Source: Acidobacteriota bacterium
GTDB lineage: Bacteria > Acidobacteriota > Terriglobia > Terriglobales > Acidobacteriaceae
Assembly: GCA_021780095.1 (NCBI GenBank)
Contig: JAJXZK010000395.1
Location: 1 to 10,292, forward strand
Reading direction: 5' to 3'
DNA: 10,292 nucleotides
The position numbers and the translations under genes were made by a program. Numbering within the stretch: position 1 is the stretch's first letter; each line of letters opens with the position of its first letter. The notes under the pieces were generated by a model, which had not been told where the DNA came from, ran no database searches, and saw only the letters and a program-made list of their open reading frames with translations. This document shows, piece by piece, positions 1 through 6,478 of the stretch.

Positions 1-333
1 TGGATCGGAAATGTTGAATCCCGCGAGCGTTCGCTTGTCCTGGAACAGGGCATCGTCCTCAAGGATCGCGGGCGGCTGGTCGTCATACCACTGGATGTTG
101 GCACCGTAATCAGCGGCTTCGCGGGCGGGATCGGAGATGGTAGAAACATAGTCGAGGCCGAACATTTCTGCAGTCTTGATCTGCGCGGCCGTCATGAGAT
201 TGTGATCGCGAACGTAAGCGCCGTAGCTGACTCCAAGAACATCGGCGGCAAACATCATCGTGATCGGCATGCAGGGAAGGCGATCGACCTTCTGCCCGTG
301 AAGAAGCGCAAGGATTCGTTCTCGACCCGTCAT
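1..333 (-). CDS. Uroporphyrinogen decarboxylase-family protein (MtaA/CmuA-like), N-terminal 111 residues, cut by window edge
   Basis: This reading frame enters from the left edge and starts at the ATG complementary to 331-333; only the first 111 codons are visible. The opening (MTGRERILALLHGQKVDRLP) is the typical start of the URO-D superfamily (PF01208), which includes true uroporphyrinogen decarboxylases and corrinoid-dependent methyltransferases such as MtaA, MtbA and CmuA. The next segment (CMPITMMFAADVLGVSYGAY, then 'MTAAQIKTAEMFGLDYVST') resembles the methyltransferase-like branch more than HemE. The catalytic or zinc-binding part would lie beyond the window, so substrate and metal use cannot be judged. 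The protein should be cytoplasmic. A -10-like TATACT (complement of 360-365) lies about 26 nt upstream of the start. The gene is divergent from the MerR-TPR gene. Family assignment is fairly sure; the exact reaction is unknown. Confidence 0.8.
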   Translation of the reverse strand, partial: MTGRERILALLHGQKVDRLPCMPITMMFAADVLGVSYGAYVRDHNLMTAAQIKTAEMFGLDYVSTISDPAREAADYGANIQWYDDQPPAILEDDALFQDKRTLAGFNISDP

Positions 334-359
334 AGATGGACGCTCATTTCGTTGATCGC

Positions 360-365
360 AGTATA
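360..365 (-). promoter_or_regulatory. Possible -10 box for the URO-D-family gene
   Basis: The minus strand reads TATACT here, five of six matches to TATAAT, with a predicted start point near 353 and a leader of about 19 nt before the ATG at 333. The best -35 match at a sensible spacing (GATACA, 16 bp away) is poor, so this is a weak call. Confidence 0.3.
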
Positions 366-457
366 GGTCTTTGCGAGCAAATGTATCGAGATTGAGAGGC
401 GCAGGCACCATGCGACAGTTGCGGCGTAAAGAAACATCTACTCGCAGCGCAGGAAGA

Positions 458-490
458 TTTGGTACCTGTTTTCCTCGGGAATTTACCAAA
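458..490. promoter_or_regulatory. Inverted repeat upstream of the MerR-TPR gene (possible operator)
   Basis: Perfect 7-bp arms TTTGGTA (458-464) and TACCAAA (484-490) are separated by 19 bp and end just before the earliest possible start codon at 496. The arm centres are 26 bp apart, about two and a half helical turns, so a dimeric regulator would not see both arms on exactly the same face. No T-tract follows, so it is not a terminator. It could be an operator, perhaps for the adjacent MerR-like protein itself, but a chance repeat is possible. Confidence 0.25.
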
Positions 491-495
491 ACTTC

Positions 496-1443
496 TTGCG
501 ATCCCCGCCAAAAGACTGCATAATCGTGACGAGAGACGGTACCTGCGAGCACTTATCTGTGACCCGATATAACCGTCAAGATGTATTGCGAATTCTGCAA
601 GTGTCCGCACGCCAGCTGCAAGGCTGGGAGCGGGCTGGACTAGTCGACTCTCTCGAGACATACACCTTTCAGCAGCTTTCCCAACTCAGAAAACTTCGCA
701 TTCTATCGTCGCAGCGGATTAAGAGTTCACGCATTTCTGCGTCCGTTGCGGCAATGCAGCGCGTTTCAGGAATGAGCAATCCTCTTCTCGAAGCCGGCAT
801 GGTGTACGGCGGCAGCCGAGTGGTATTTCGCCATGAAGGCGCGATTGTTGATCCATTGTCGAGGCAGTTGGTTTTCGATTTTGAGGGACAGAATCCAGAG
901 CGTGTCTGTACCGTGGTTGGGGAAGTCGCACACCAGAGGTTTCGTGAATCGCAAGCCGCGGAGCTTTTTTACGAAGCCGTCAGAATGGAAGATGAGCAGG
1001 GCCTGCTGGGGCGGGTGATTGAGTTATACCAGCGCGCGGTGGAACTGCATCCCGGGCACGCGGCCGCCCTGATTAATCTGGGGACAATTTACTACAATCA
1101 GCGGCAATATCTGCAGGCGGAGCAGGTCTATCGCCGAGCCACCGAGGCCGACCCGAACTATGCGCTGGCATTTTTCGACCTGGGAAATGCGCTGGACGAG
1201 CTGCAGCGCCTGACCGAAGCGATTGATGCCTATAAAGCCGCCATACGAATTATTCCCAGGTACGCGGATGCCCATTACAACCTGGCGCTGGCGTATGAAC
1301 GTACCGGGGAGCATCGCCGTGCGTTGCCGCATTGGATGACCTATAGCAAGCTCGATCCGACCGGACCGTGGTCGAACCATGCCCGAGGCCAGGCCCGCCG
1401 ACTCATCGAGGCTGACCATCTTTTCATCGTGGCCCGCCGCTAG
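496..1443 (+). CDS. MerR-like helix-turn-helix / tetratricopeptide-repeat protein
   Basis: The protein has up to 315 residues and no signal peptide or membrane segment, so it is likely cytoplasmic. Residues 25-90 form a MerR-like winged helix-turn-helix: 'YNRQDVLRILQVSARQLQGW' followed by the wing-like 'YTFQQLSQLRKLRIL'. Residues 95-130 are a conserved-looking linker ('NPLLEAG', 'FRHEGAIVDP', 'FDFE'). Residues about 155-289 hold four TPR units with the usual pattern (for example 'AALINLGTIYYNQRQYLQAE' and 'AHYNLALAYERTGEHRRAL'). This fusion is one I associate with Acidobacteria. TPRs usually bind protein partners, so a DNA-binding regulator controlled by protein contact is plausible, but no target is known. 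The start is uncertain: TTG 496, GTG 526 and GTG 559 are all in frame before the HTH, and none has a clear Shine-Dalgarno. Confidence 0.85.
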   Translation: MRSPPKDCIIVTRDGTCEHLSVTRYNRQDVLRILQVSARQLQGWERAGLVDSLETYTFQQLSQLRKLRILSSQRIKSSRISASVAAMQRVSGMSNPLLEAGMVYGGSRVVFRHEGAIVDPLSRQLVFDFEGQNPERVCTVVGEVAHQRFRESQAAELFYEAVRMEDEQGLLGRVIELYQRAVELHPGHAAALINLGTIYYNQRQYLQAEQVYRRATEADPNYALAFFDLGNALDELQRLTEAIDAYKAAIRIIPRYADAHYNLALAYERTGEHRRALPHWMTYSKLDPTGPWSNHARGQARRLIEADHLFIVARR

Positions 1444-1450
1444 GCGACCA

Positions 1451-2179
1451 TTACGCCGATCGCGAGTAGGCCTGCTGCAATTTCCAAATAAGATAGGGCA
1501 GCGCTGTGATGGTGAAGAGGATTGCGGCATGAACCAGGCCGTATGGATGGCCCCCCTGAGCGGACGGAGCAAGGGTGAAGCTCATTCGGATATGTCCCAG
1601 TCCGCCAGGAACGGCTGTGCGACCTGCCTGCACCCCCGAAGCGCCCCCGATCAACGCGATCAGAAGTAATCCGACAGCGGGCCAAATCGCCTTCAATCGT
1701 TGACGGCCAGCGATGATGCCAATTCCCCAGCCGACAAGTAGCGGCGCGAAGAAGTAGATCGCCTTGCCGAGTTGAAAATAGACATTCGCGGGATCGAAGA
1801 GTCGGAAATGTCCGGTGCCAAACGGAGTCTCGGCTCCGGGCAGGAAAATCTGCCAGCCCGACCACAAAATGAAGAGGGCAGTCGACCACGCCGCAGTCAG
1901 CAGCAACACTGGCGCGAAACTGAACATTGCCCACGGCGCACGAGCGCACCATGACTGAAACTGGCGCTGCTCGATCATCGCTTTGGCCAGGGAATCCGCG
2001 CTTCCAAGCCGGGCGACTGCCGCCGCTTCCGCGTCCTCCACGCTGCGTCCTGCATCCATCTCCTCTGTCCGCAGGTCTGCGAAATGTTCTGTGAGTTCTC
2101 TCAGGTACCTGCGCACGTGTCTTGGCGCGACGCCGGCATGGAGCAATTGTTCGCGAAGATCACGAAATTGCTTTGGCAT
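1451..2179 (-). CDS. HAAS/permease-prefix-type membrane protein paired with PadR
   Basis: This 242-residue protein has two parts. Residues 1-75 are soluble and helical and end in 'EAAAVARLGSADSLAKAMIE', the signature seen in HAAS/DUF1700-like domains and in the 'permease prefix' of acidobacterial ABC permeases. Four hydrophobic helices follow at about 83-107, 138-157, 163-182 and 214-232. There is no FtsX or MacB permease core, so it is not a transporter subunit. The start at 2179 is supported by GAGAGG five bases upstream. It overlaps the padR reading frame by 20 bp, so the two are almost certainly co-transcribed and perhaps translationally coupled. By analogy with other PadR-HAAS pairs (established association), it probably senses a membrane state or partner and modulates PadR; that is inference. 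It ends convergently, 7 bp from the MerR-TPR stop codon. Confidence 0.8.
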   Translation of the reverse strand: MPKQFRDLREQLLHAGVAPRHVRRYLRELTEHFADLRTEEMDAGRSVEDAEAAAVARLGSADSLAKAMIEQRQFQSWCARAPWAMFSFAPVLLLTAAWSTALFILWSGWQIFLPGAETPFGTGHFRLFDPANVYFQLGKAIYFFAPLLVGWGIGIIAGRQRLKAIWPAVGLLLIALIGGASGVQAGRTAVPGGLGHIRMSFTLAPSAQGGHPYGLVHAAILFTITALPYLIWKLQQAYSRSA

Positions 2180-2516
2180 GGTGTCCTCTCATGAGCATGG
2201 ATTGAATCGCTGTAGCCAGGTTGTTCCAGGTTTGCGACAGAGCGGCAAGGCGGCGCGAACCCACGGTTGTCACGGAATAATAAATTCGGCTTCGACCGTT
2301 CACAGTTTTGCGTTGAGATCGCAGGGCTCCGTCCTGCTCCAGGCCATGCAGCACCGGATATACCACTCCTTCTCCGACGGCAATCACACCATCTGTGCGT
2401 TGGCGGATGGCTTGCACTATCTCATAGCCGTACATCTCCTTCTGCTGCAGCAGCCGGAGAATCAAAAGCTCCGGAACGCCGTTCATGAAATTCGGATTGG
2501 TGTCTCGCGCCTTCAT
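2160..2516 (-). CDS. PadR-family transcriptional regulator
   Basis: This 118-residue protein has the compact winged-helix layout of the PadR family (PF03551). It shows 'ELLILRLLQQKEMYGYEIVQ' near residues 16-35, the diagnostic 'EGVVYPVLHGLEQDGAL' near 49-65, and a basic wing ('SQRKTVNGRSRIYYSVT') followed by a short C-terminal helix, as expected for PadR subfamily 2. Such proteins are usually homodimeric repressors of adjacent genes, often their own operon. It is the first gene of a two-gene unit with the HAAS-type membrane protein and diverges from gatB. The ATG at 2516 fits the family N-terminus (MKARDTNPNF before the HTH) and has no Shine-Dalgarno, but it sits directly below a good promoter, so initiation may be leaderless. 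The effector ligand cannot be told from sequence. Confidence 0.92.
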   Translation of the reverse strand: MKARDTNPNFMNGVPELLILRLLQQKEMYGYEIVQAIRQRTDGVIAVGEGVVYPVLHGLEQDGALRSQRKTVNGRSRIYYSVTTVGSRRLAALSQTWNNLATAIQSMLMRGHHAKAIS

Positions 2517-2517
2517 T

Positions 2518-2553
2518 GAGGCACATCATACCTTGCGGTTCGAGGTGTTGCAA
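2518..2553 (-). promoter_or_regulatory. Sigma-70-like promoter of padR, start point at or next to the ATG
   Basis: On the minus strand, TTGCAA (complement of 2548-2553) and TATGAT (complement of 2525-2530) are separated by exactly 17 bp, matching the -35 and -10 consensus in four and five of six positions. The expected start point is near 2518-2516, within a couple of bases of the padR ATG at 2516. A leaderless or nearly leaderless mRNA would explain why no Shine-Dalgarno is seen. Confidence 0.65.
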
Positions 2554-2624
2554 ATCCATCTCCCATTTCGTCAGCTCCGATCGTCAGGGCGGACCTGAAT
2601 CCAAGATACGATTGCCGCGCTTGC

Positions 2625-2630
2625 TAAAAT
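2625..2630 (+). promoter_or_regulatory. Possible -10 box for gatB
   Basis: TAAAAT, five of six matches to TATAAT, lies 10 bp before the gatB ATG, giving a predicted start point around 2637. There is no convincing -35 at 16-18 bp and no Shine-Dalgarno between the hexamer and the ATG. It is called mainly because the spacing resembles the padR promoter. Confidence 0.35.
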
Positions 2631-2640
2631 TGAATTTGTC

Positions 2641-4116
2641 ATGCCCGCCACCTCGACCCTTTCTCCTGGAGTTCTTGCGAAGTATGAGCCGGTCATCGGA
2701 CTGGAAGTTCACGTCCAATTGCTGACGGAAACGAAAGCTTTTTGCGGTTGTTCGAGTCGCTTTGGCTCCGCGCCCAACACGCAAGTGTGCCCGGTTTGCC
2801 TGGGACTACCCGGAGCGCTGCCGGTATTGAACCGGCGTGCAGTGGAATTTGCCACGCTGGCCGCGATGGCACTGAATTGCCGGATCAACGAAATTTCAAT
2901 TTTTGCGCGCAAGAATTACTTCTACCCCGACCTGCCGAAGGGCTACCAGATTTCGCAGTTCGACAAACCGTTGGGTGAATACGGCTGGATCGATGTGCCT
3001 GCGTTCGGGGGGACAAAGCGCATCGGAATCACGCGGCTGCACATGGAAGAAGACGCCGGCAAGAGCATGCACGATGGGTTCCATGACTCACGAGACAGCA
3101 CTTACATCGACCTGAACCGGTGCGGCACGCCGCTGGTGGAAATTGTCAGCGAGCCCGACATTCGCTCGGCGGACGAGGCGTACGAATATCTGACGCGCAT
3201 CAAGGAGATTCTGCTGTACACGGCGGTGAGCGATTGCAACATGGAGGAAGGCTCGCTGCGATGCGATGCCAACGTCAGCGTGCGGCTCAAGGGTTCGGAG
3301 AAGTTCGGCACCAAAGCGGAAGTGAAAAATGTGAACAGCTTTCGCTTTGTTCGCGCGGCGCTGGAGTATGAAATCGAGCGGCAGATTGAAGTAATCGAGG
3401 GAGGTGGGCGCGTGGTGCAGGAGTCGCGATTGTATAACTCCGCCGAAGGCCGCACCTACTCGATGCGTTCGAAGGAGCAGGCGCATGATTACCGATATTT
3501 CCCCGACCCAGACCTGCCGCCGCTTGTGGTGGGTCAAGCCTGGCGGGAAGAGATTCGCGCCAACATGCCCGAGCTTCCCGAAGCGCGCCGCGAACGCATG
3601 ATTGCGGAGTACGAAATTACCGTGCAGGACGCGCAGGTGTTGACCAGCAGCCGCGCTTTCGCCGATCAGTTTGAACAGGCCGCCAAAGCTGCCAAAAGTC
3701 CAAAGCGTGTGGCCAATTTGGTGCAGGGGGAACTACTAGGACGGCTGAAAGCAGCGGGCTTGGAATTGGCGCAATCGCCCATTTCCATGCAGGGCATTGC
3801 CCGGGCCGCGGATTTGGCGGAAAGCGGTGCTCTTTCCAGCAAGATGTTGAAGCAGTTGTTCGATCGCTGCTTCGAGACCGGGGAAGACTTTGGGGTCGTC
3901 TATGAGCGCGAGAAGCCGCAGCAGATCAGCGATTCCGGCGCTCTGGAGGCGATGATTGACGAAGTAATCGCTGCCAATCCGAAGCAAGTGGAGCAGTACC
4001 GCGGCGGCAAAAAGACGGTCTCCGCATTCTTTGTGGGTCAGGTGATGAAGTTGTCGAAGGGGCAAGCCAATCCCGCGCTGTTGAATGAGCTGGTCACCAG
4101 GAAACTGGATGGCTGA
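2641..4116 (+). CDS. gatB: Aspartyl/glutamyl-tRNA(Asn/Gln) amidotransferase subunit B
   Basis: GatB binds mischarged Glu-tRNA(Gln) or Asp-tRNA(Asn) within the GatCAB complex and phosphorylates the acyl group before amidation with ammonia from GatA. At 491 residues the protein has normal length. Conserved parts are 'YEPVIGLEVHVQLLTETKAF' at 15-34, a zinc tetrad C35, C37, C50 and C53, 'PDLPKGYQISQFDKP' near 95-110, 'HMEEDAGKSMHDG', 'DLNRCGTPLVEIVSEPD', 'DCNMEEGSLRCDANVSVR', 'AEVKNVNSFRFVRAALEYEI', and 'MRSKEQAHDYRYFPDPDLPP'. The C-terminal 150 residues are the helical GatB/YqeY tRNA-binding tail, ending 'FFVGQVMKLSKGQANPALLN'. No gatA or gatC is next to it, so the complex is encoded at dispersed loci. 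The start at 2641 gives the expected short leader before the core. Presence of GatB implies that amide aminoacyl-tRNAs are made at least partly by the indirect route. Confidence 0.97.
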   Translation: MPATSTLSPGVLAKYEPVIGLEVHVQLLTETKAFCGCSSRFGSAPNTQVCPVCLGLPGALPVLNRRAVEFATLAAMALNCRINEISIFARKNYFYPDLPKGYQISQFDKPLGEYGWIDVPAFGGTKRIGITRLHMEEDAGKSMHDGFHDSRDSTYIDLNRCGTPLVEIVSEPDIRSADEAYEYLTRIKEILLYTAVSDCNMEEGSLRCDANVSVRLKGSEKFGTKAEVKNVNSFRFVRAALEYEIERQIEVIEGGGRVVQESRLYNSAEGRTYSMRSKEQAHDYRYFPDPDLPPLVVGQAWREEIRANMPELPEARRERMIAEYEITVQDAQVLTSSRAFADQFEQAAKAAKSPKRVANLVQGELLGRLKAAGLELAQSPISMQGIARAADLAESGALSSKMLKQLFDRCFETGEDFGVVYEREKPQQISDSGALEAMIDEVIAANPKQVEQYRGGKKTVSAFFVGQVMKLSKGQANPALLNELVTRKLDG

Positions 4117-4281
4117 GAGTTCGCCAACAGCGGAAGTGAGGGAAGTGGCCGCGATAGATTCCGGAGCGAATCGCCTTAGAAAAATAGAGGAATTCTTCGC
4201 CTATTCAGTTCTATATTCGGAATTGGTCGACTTTCTGCCATGGGTGCGATGCGGGAAACGCTGGAATGTTTCTAGACCGCC

Positions 4282-4494
4282 CTACGCGATCTCGTCCACA
4301 TCAGGTTTTCCGATCACGTCCATAGCAAGCGGAATGGTCGTGATGGCCCCAACAAACACCAAGGCCCACCCGGCGGCCTTCCGCTGATCGTCGTCCAGTC
4401 TGGTGGAAAGAAGTAGTCCGAGCCCCACGCCCAGCATGACGCGCGTTCCAGCGAGCAGCATGATTTCGGCAAGTGTGAACTTACGTTCGATCAT
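4282..4494 (-). CDS. Small two-helix membrane protein, function unknown
   Basis: This is a 70-residue product with two hydrophobic segments at about 8-29 and 41-61, joined by a charged turn ('STRLDDDQRKAAG'); the N-terminus is basic (MIERKFT) and the C-terminus acidic ('KPDVDEIA'). The pattern is of a real small inner-membrane protein rather than a shadow, because no other frame here gives a recognisable protein. I recall similar short proteins as hypotheticals in acidobacterial genomes but know no function. A bidirectional terminator separates it from the purD-dinB pair upstream, so it needs its own promoter; TAGATT lies six bases before the ATG, again close enough for leaderless initiation. 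GAAGG is present but only one base from the ATG, too close for a normal Shine-Dalgarno. Confidence 0.65.
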   Translation of the reverse strand: MIERKFTLAEIMLLAGTRVMLGVGLGLLLSTRLDDDQRKAAGWALVFVGAITTIPLAMDVIGKPDVDEIA

Positions 4495-4537
4495 GCCTTC
4501 AATCTACTCGTTTTCCCTCAACGACGTCGCACACGTT

Positions 4538-4571
4538 GAAAACTCCAGGTAGCGGTGGCTCCGGAGTTTTC
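4538..4571. terminator. Symmetric (bidirectional) intrinsic terminator
   Basis: Perfect 9-bp arms GAAAACTCC (4538-4546) and GGAGTTTTC (4563-4571) flank a 16-base loop that contains a further AGC/GCT pair. Each arm carries A4 or T4, so the hairpin ends in a short U-tract in either direction. On the minus strand it lies 29 bp past the stop codon of the DinB gene and should end the purD-dinB transcript. On the plus strand it would stop read-through from gatB after it has crossed the small membrane gene antisense. Confidence 0.7.
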
Positions 4572-4600
4572 GTTGTGCCGGATTCAGGGGGAATCTTCGG

Positions 4601-5098
4601 CTACTCTATTGCCTCAGAAAATAGAAAATCCTTCGGCCAATCGGTTTTGTAGCCGGACTCGCGTAGCAGGCTGCTGAGTTGCGCCCAATGACGCATGGCA
4701 TGGAGCTGAATATGCGCAAAGAGCTTGCGCCGGGAGGCATGCAGGGTTCCCGCGGAGACGGTTTGCAGCGGGATCACTTCAAGCAGCGCAGCGTCGTTGG
4801 CGGATGAGAGAAATTTGCGAAGATTCTGCGTCGCATGCGCATGGACGGCCATTAAATCGTCCAACGAGCCAACAGGAATTGCATCGTAGGATGCCACTTC
4901 TTCGCCGAGGAGCCGTTGCGAATGTCTCAGCTCCACGGCAAATATGTGTTTCAGCAGCCCGCGAACCGTGCCGCTGTCATAAATCGCGCAGGGAATGTCG
5001 AGCGCGGCAGGGTTAGTTGCGAGCCATGCCTGCCATTTTTTCGTTGCGGCTTCGTTATCCGCTAGCAATTCTTCCAGCGTGATCGCGGCAGTCGTCAT
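4601..5098 (-). CDS. DinB-family (DinB/YfiT-like four-helix) metal-binding protein
   Basis: This 165-residue all-helical protein fits the DinB/YfiT superfamily of four-helix bundles with a three-histidine metal site. The likely ligands are H51 ('LLKHIFAVELRHSQRL') and the HxxxH pair H133 and H137 ('HIQLHAMRHWAQL'), matching the family pattern of one early and two late histidines. Family members include metal-dependent thiol-S-transferases (bacillithiol or mycothiol) and many uncharacterised stress proteins; the substrate cannot be deduced here. It is cytoplasmic, with no signal peptide. Its ATG overlaps the purD stop codon as ATGA, so it is co-transcribed and probably translationally coupled to purD. 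Despite the family name there is no reason to link it to the DNA polymerase DinB. Family call is firm; activity is unknown. Confidence 0.85.
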   Translation of the reverse strand: MTTAAITLEELLADNEAATKKWQAWLATNPAALDIPCAIYDSGTVRGLLKHIFAVELRHSQRLLGEEVASYDAIPVGSLDDLMAVHAHATQNLRKFLSSANDAALLEVIPLQTVSAGTLHASRRKLFAHIQLHAMRHWAQLSSLLRESGYKTDWPKDFLFSEAIE

Positions 5099-6384
5099 AC
5101 TTTCTCCTTGGTCTTCTTCAGGGCGCGATGAGCAATGTCGCGTCGAAAATATATGCCGTCAAAGTGAATCTTCTTTAAAGCCTCATAGGCCCGATCGCAT
5201 GCCGACTCCAAGGTGTCCGCCACCGCAGTGACTGCCAGAACGCGACCTCCAGCCGTGACAATATTGCCGTCTCGCAACGCCGTGCCGGCATGAAACACGG
5301 TGACACCTTCTGTAGTCGCAGCCTCATCCAATCCAGTGATTGTGTGGCCCGTCTGCACACTTCCCGGATATCCTTCGGACGCAGCAATCACAGTGACGGC
5401 TGGTTCGGTGCGCCACTGCAGTTCGACCTGATCCAGGCTGCCGTCGACCGCTGCCTCCATTGCCTTCAACAATTCATCGTCGACCAAGCGAGGAAGAATC
5501 GCTTCGGTTTCGGGATCGCCAAAGCGCGTGTTGAATTCCAGCAGCATGGGACCGCGAGCCGTCATCATCAGTCCGCAATAGAGAACGCCACGAAAGGGCG
5601 CACCTTCCGCAGCCATGCCATCGATGACTGGCTGGGCGATATGGTGCACCAGCCAGTCGCGCATCTCCGGCGCCAGCAGCGTGTCAGTCGAATAGGCGCC
5701 CATGCCGCCGGTGTTCAGGCCAGTATCGCCCTCGCCGATTCGCTTATGATCCTGAGCCGCAACAAGGGGGAGAACATGCGTACCATCTGCAAATACAAGC
5801 CATGATATTTCATCACCTGTAAGAAATTCTTCAAGAATAACTTGATGCTGCATGTCGCCTAAAAGCTGGCCGGTTAACATTTGCTTCGCGATGGTCTCCG
5901 CTTGCTGTTTTGACTCGCAAATGACGACGCCTTTGCCAGCCGCGAGACCGTCGGCTTTCACCACAATGGGAGCGTGGAAGTGGGCAAGTGCGTCTGGCAA
6001 CTCGTCGGCGGAACTGCAAACGGCGTAGTGGGCGGTTGGCAAGTGATGGCGATGCATAAATTCCTTGGCAAACACTTTGCTGGTTTCCAGCATCGCAGCG
6101 CGCCGTGTAGGGCCAAAGACCCGCATGCCCCGGCGAGAAAGTTCATCCACCAGGCCCAGGCTCAATGGAACTTCCGGACCGACCACGGTGAGGTCGGGTT
6201 GTTCGGCGATCGCCACCCGAACAAGGTCATCTACGTCTTTCTGGTTCACCGGAACACAACGGGCAAGCGCGGCGATTCCGCCGTTGCCGGGCGCACAAAC
6301 CACTTCCTCCACACGGTGTGATCGGGCGATGGCCCAAACCAGTGCGTGTTCACGGCCGCCGCCGCCGATGACAAGAACTTTCAT
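5095..6384 (-). CDS. purD: Phosphoribosylamine-glycine ligase (GAR synthetase)
   Basis: PurD catalyses the ATP-dependent joining of glycine to 5-phosphoribosylamine, step two of de novo purine synthesis, in the cytoplasm. The 429-residue product has the usual length. It opens with 'MKVLVIGGGGREHALVWAIA', then 'PGNGG' at 32-36 and 'VVGPEVPLSLGLVDEL' at 67-82. The ATP-grasp domain shows 'VVKADGLAAGKGVVI' (141-155), 'LEEFLTGDEISWL' (184-196), 'DHKRIGEGDTGLNTGGMGAY' (212-231) and the metal-binding 'EFNTRFGDPETEAILPRL' (283-300). A C-terminal PurD domain follows from about 328. The ATG at 6384 is chosen because it begins the family N-terminus and has GAAGG five bases upstream, with AAGGAG just before; a longer in-frame extension to 6591 has no homology and overlaps the divergent gene. 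It forms a unit with the downstream DinB-family gene through an ATGA overlap. No other purine genes are nearby. Confidence 0.97.
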   Translation of the reverse strand: MKVLVIGGGGREHALVWAIARSHRVEEVVCAPGNGGIAALARCVPVNQKDVDDLVRVAIAEQPDLTVVGPEVPLSLGLVDELSRRGMRVFGPTRRAAMLETSKVFAKEFMHRHHLPTAHYAVCSSADELPDALAHFHAPIVVKADGLAAGKGVVICESKQQAETIAKQMLTGQLLGDMQHQVILEEFLTGDEISWLVFADGTHVLPLVAAQDHKRIGEGDTGLNTGGMGAYSTDTLLAPEMRDWLVHHIAQPVIDGMAAEGAPFRGVLYCGLMMTARGPMLLEFNTRFGDPETEAILPRLVDDELLKAMEAAVDGSLDQVELQWRTEPAVTVIAASEGYPGSVQTGHTITGLDEAATTEGVTVFHAGTALRDGNIVTAGGRVLAVTAVADTLESACDRAYEALKKIHFDGIYFRRDIAHRALKKTKEKV

Positions 6385-6478
6385 GCGTGCCTTCGCTCCT
6401 TGGTATAAAAACAGGGTATCAGTCCCGTGCGGTGTGCGGCGTTGACCCAGACATGGAAAGCCTGCGAGATGGAATGTC

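Noticed and set aside
4186..4230. Possible hairpin AATTC...GAATT downstream of gatB
   Set aside because: The arms are only five AT-rich bases with a long loop and no T-tract, so it is not a credible terminator.
4085..4387. 100-codon plus-strand open frame after gatB
   Set aside because: It begins inside gatB in another frame, then runs antisense to the small membrane gene. It has no Shine-Dalgarno and no recognisable motif.
6404..6409. TATAAA as a -10 box for the DUF1810 gene
   Set aside because: There is no acceptable -35 at 16-18 bp, and the site lies within the purD leader. TTGACC at 6442-6447 likewise has no -10 at the right distance.
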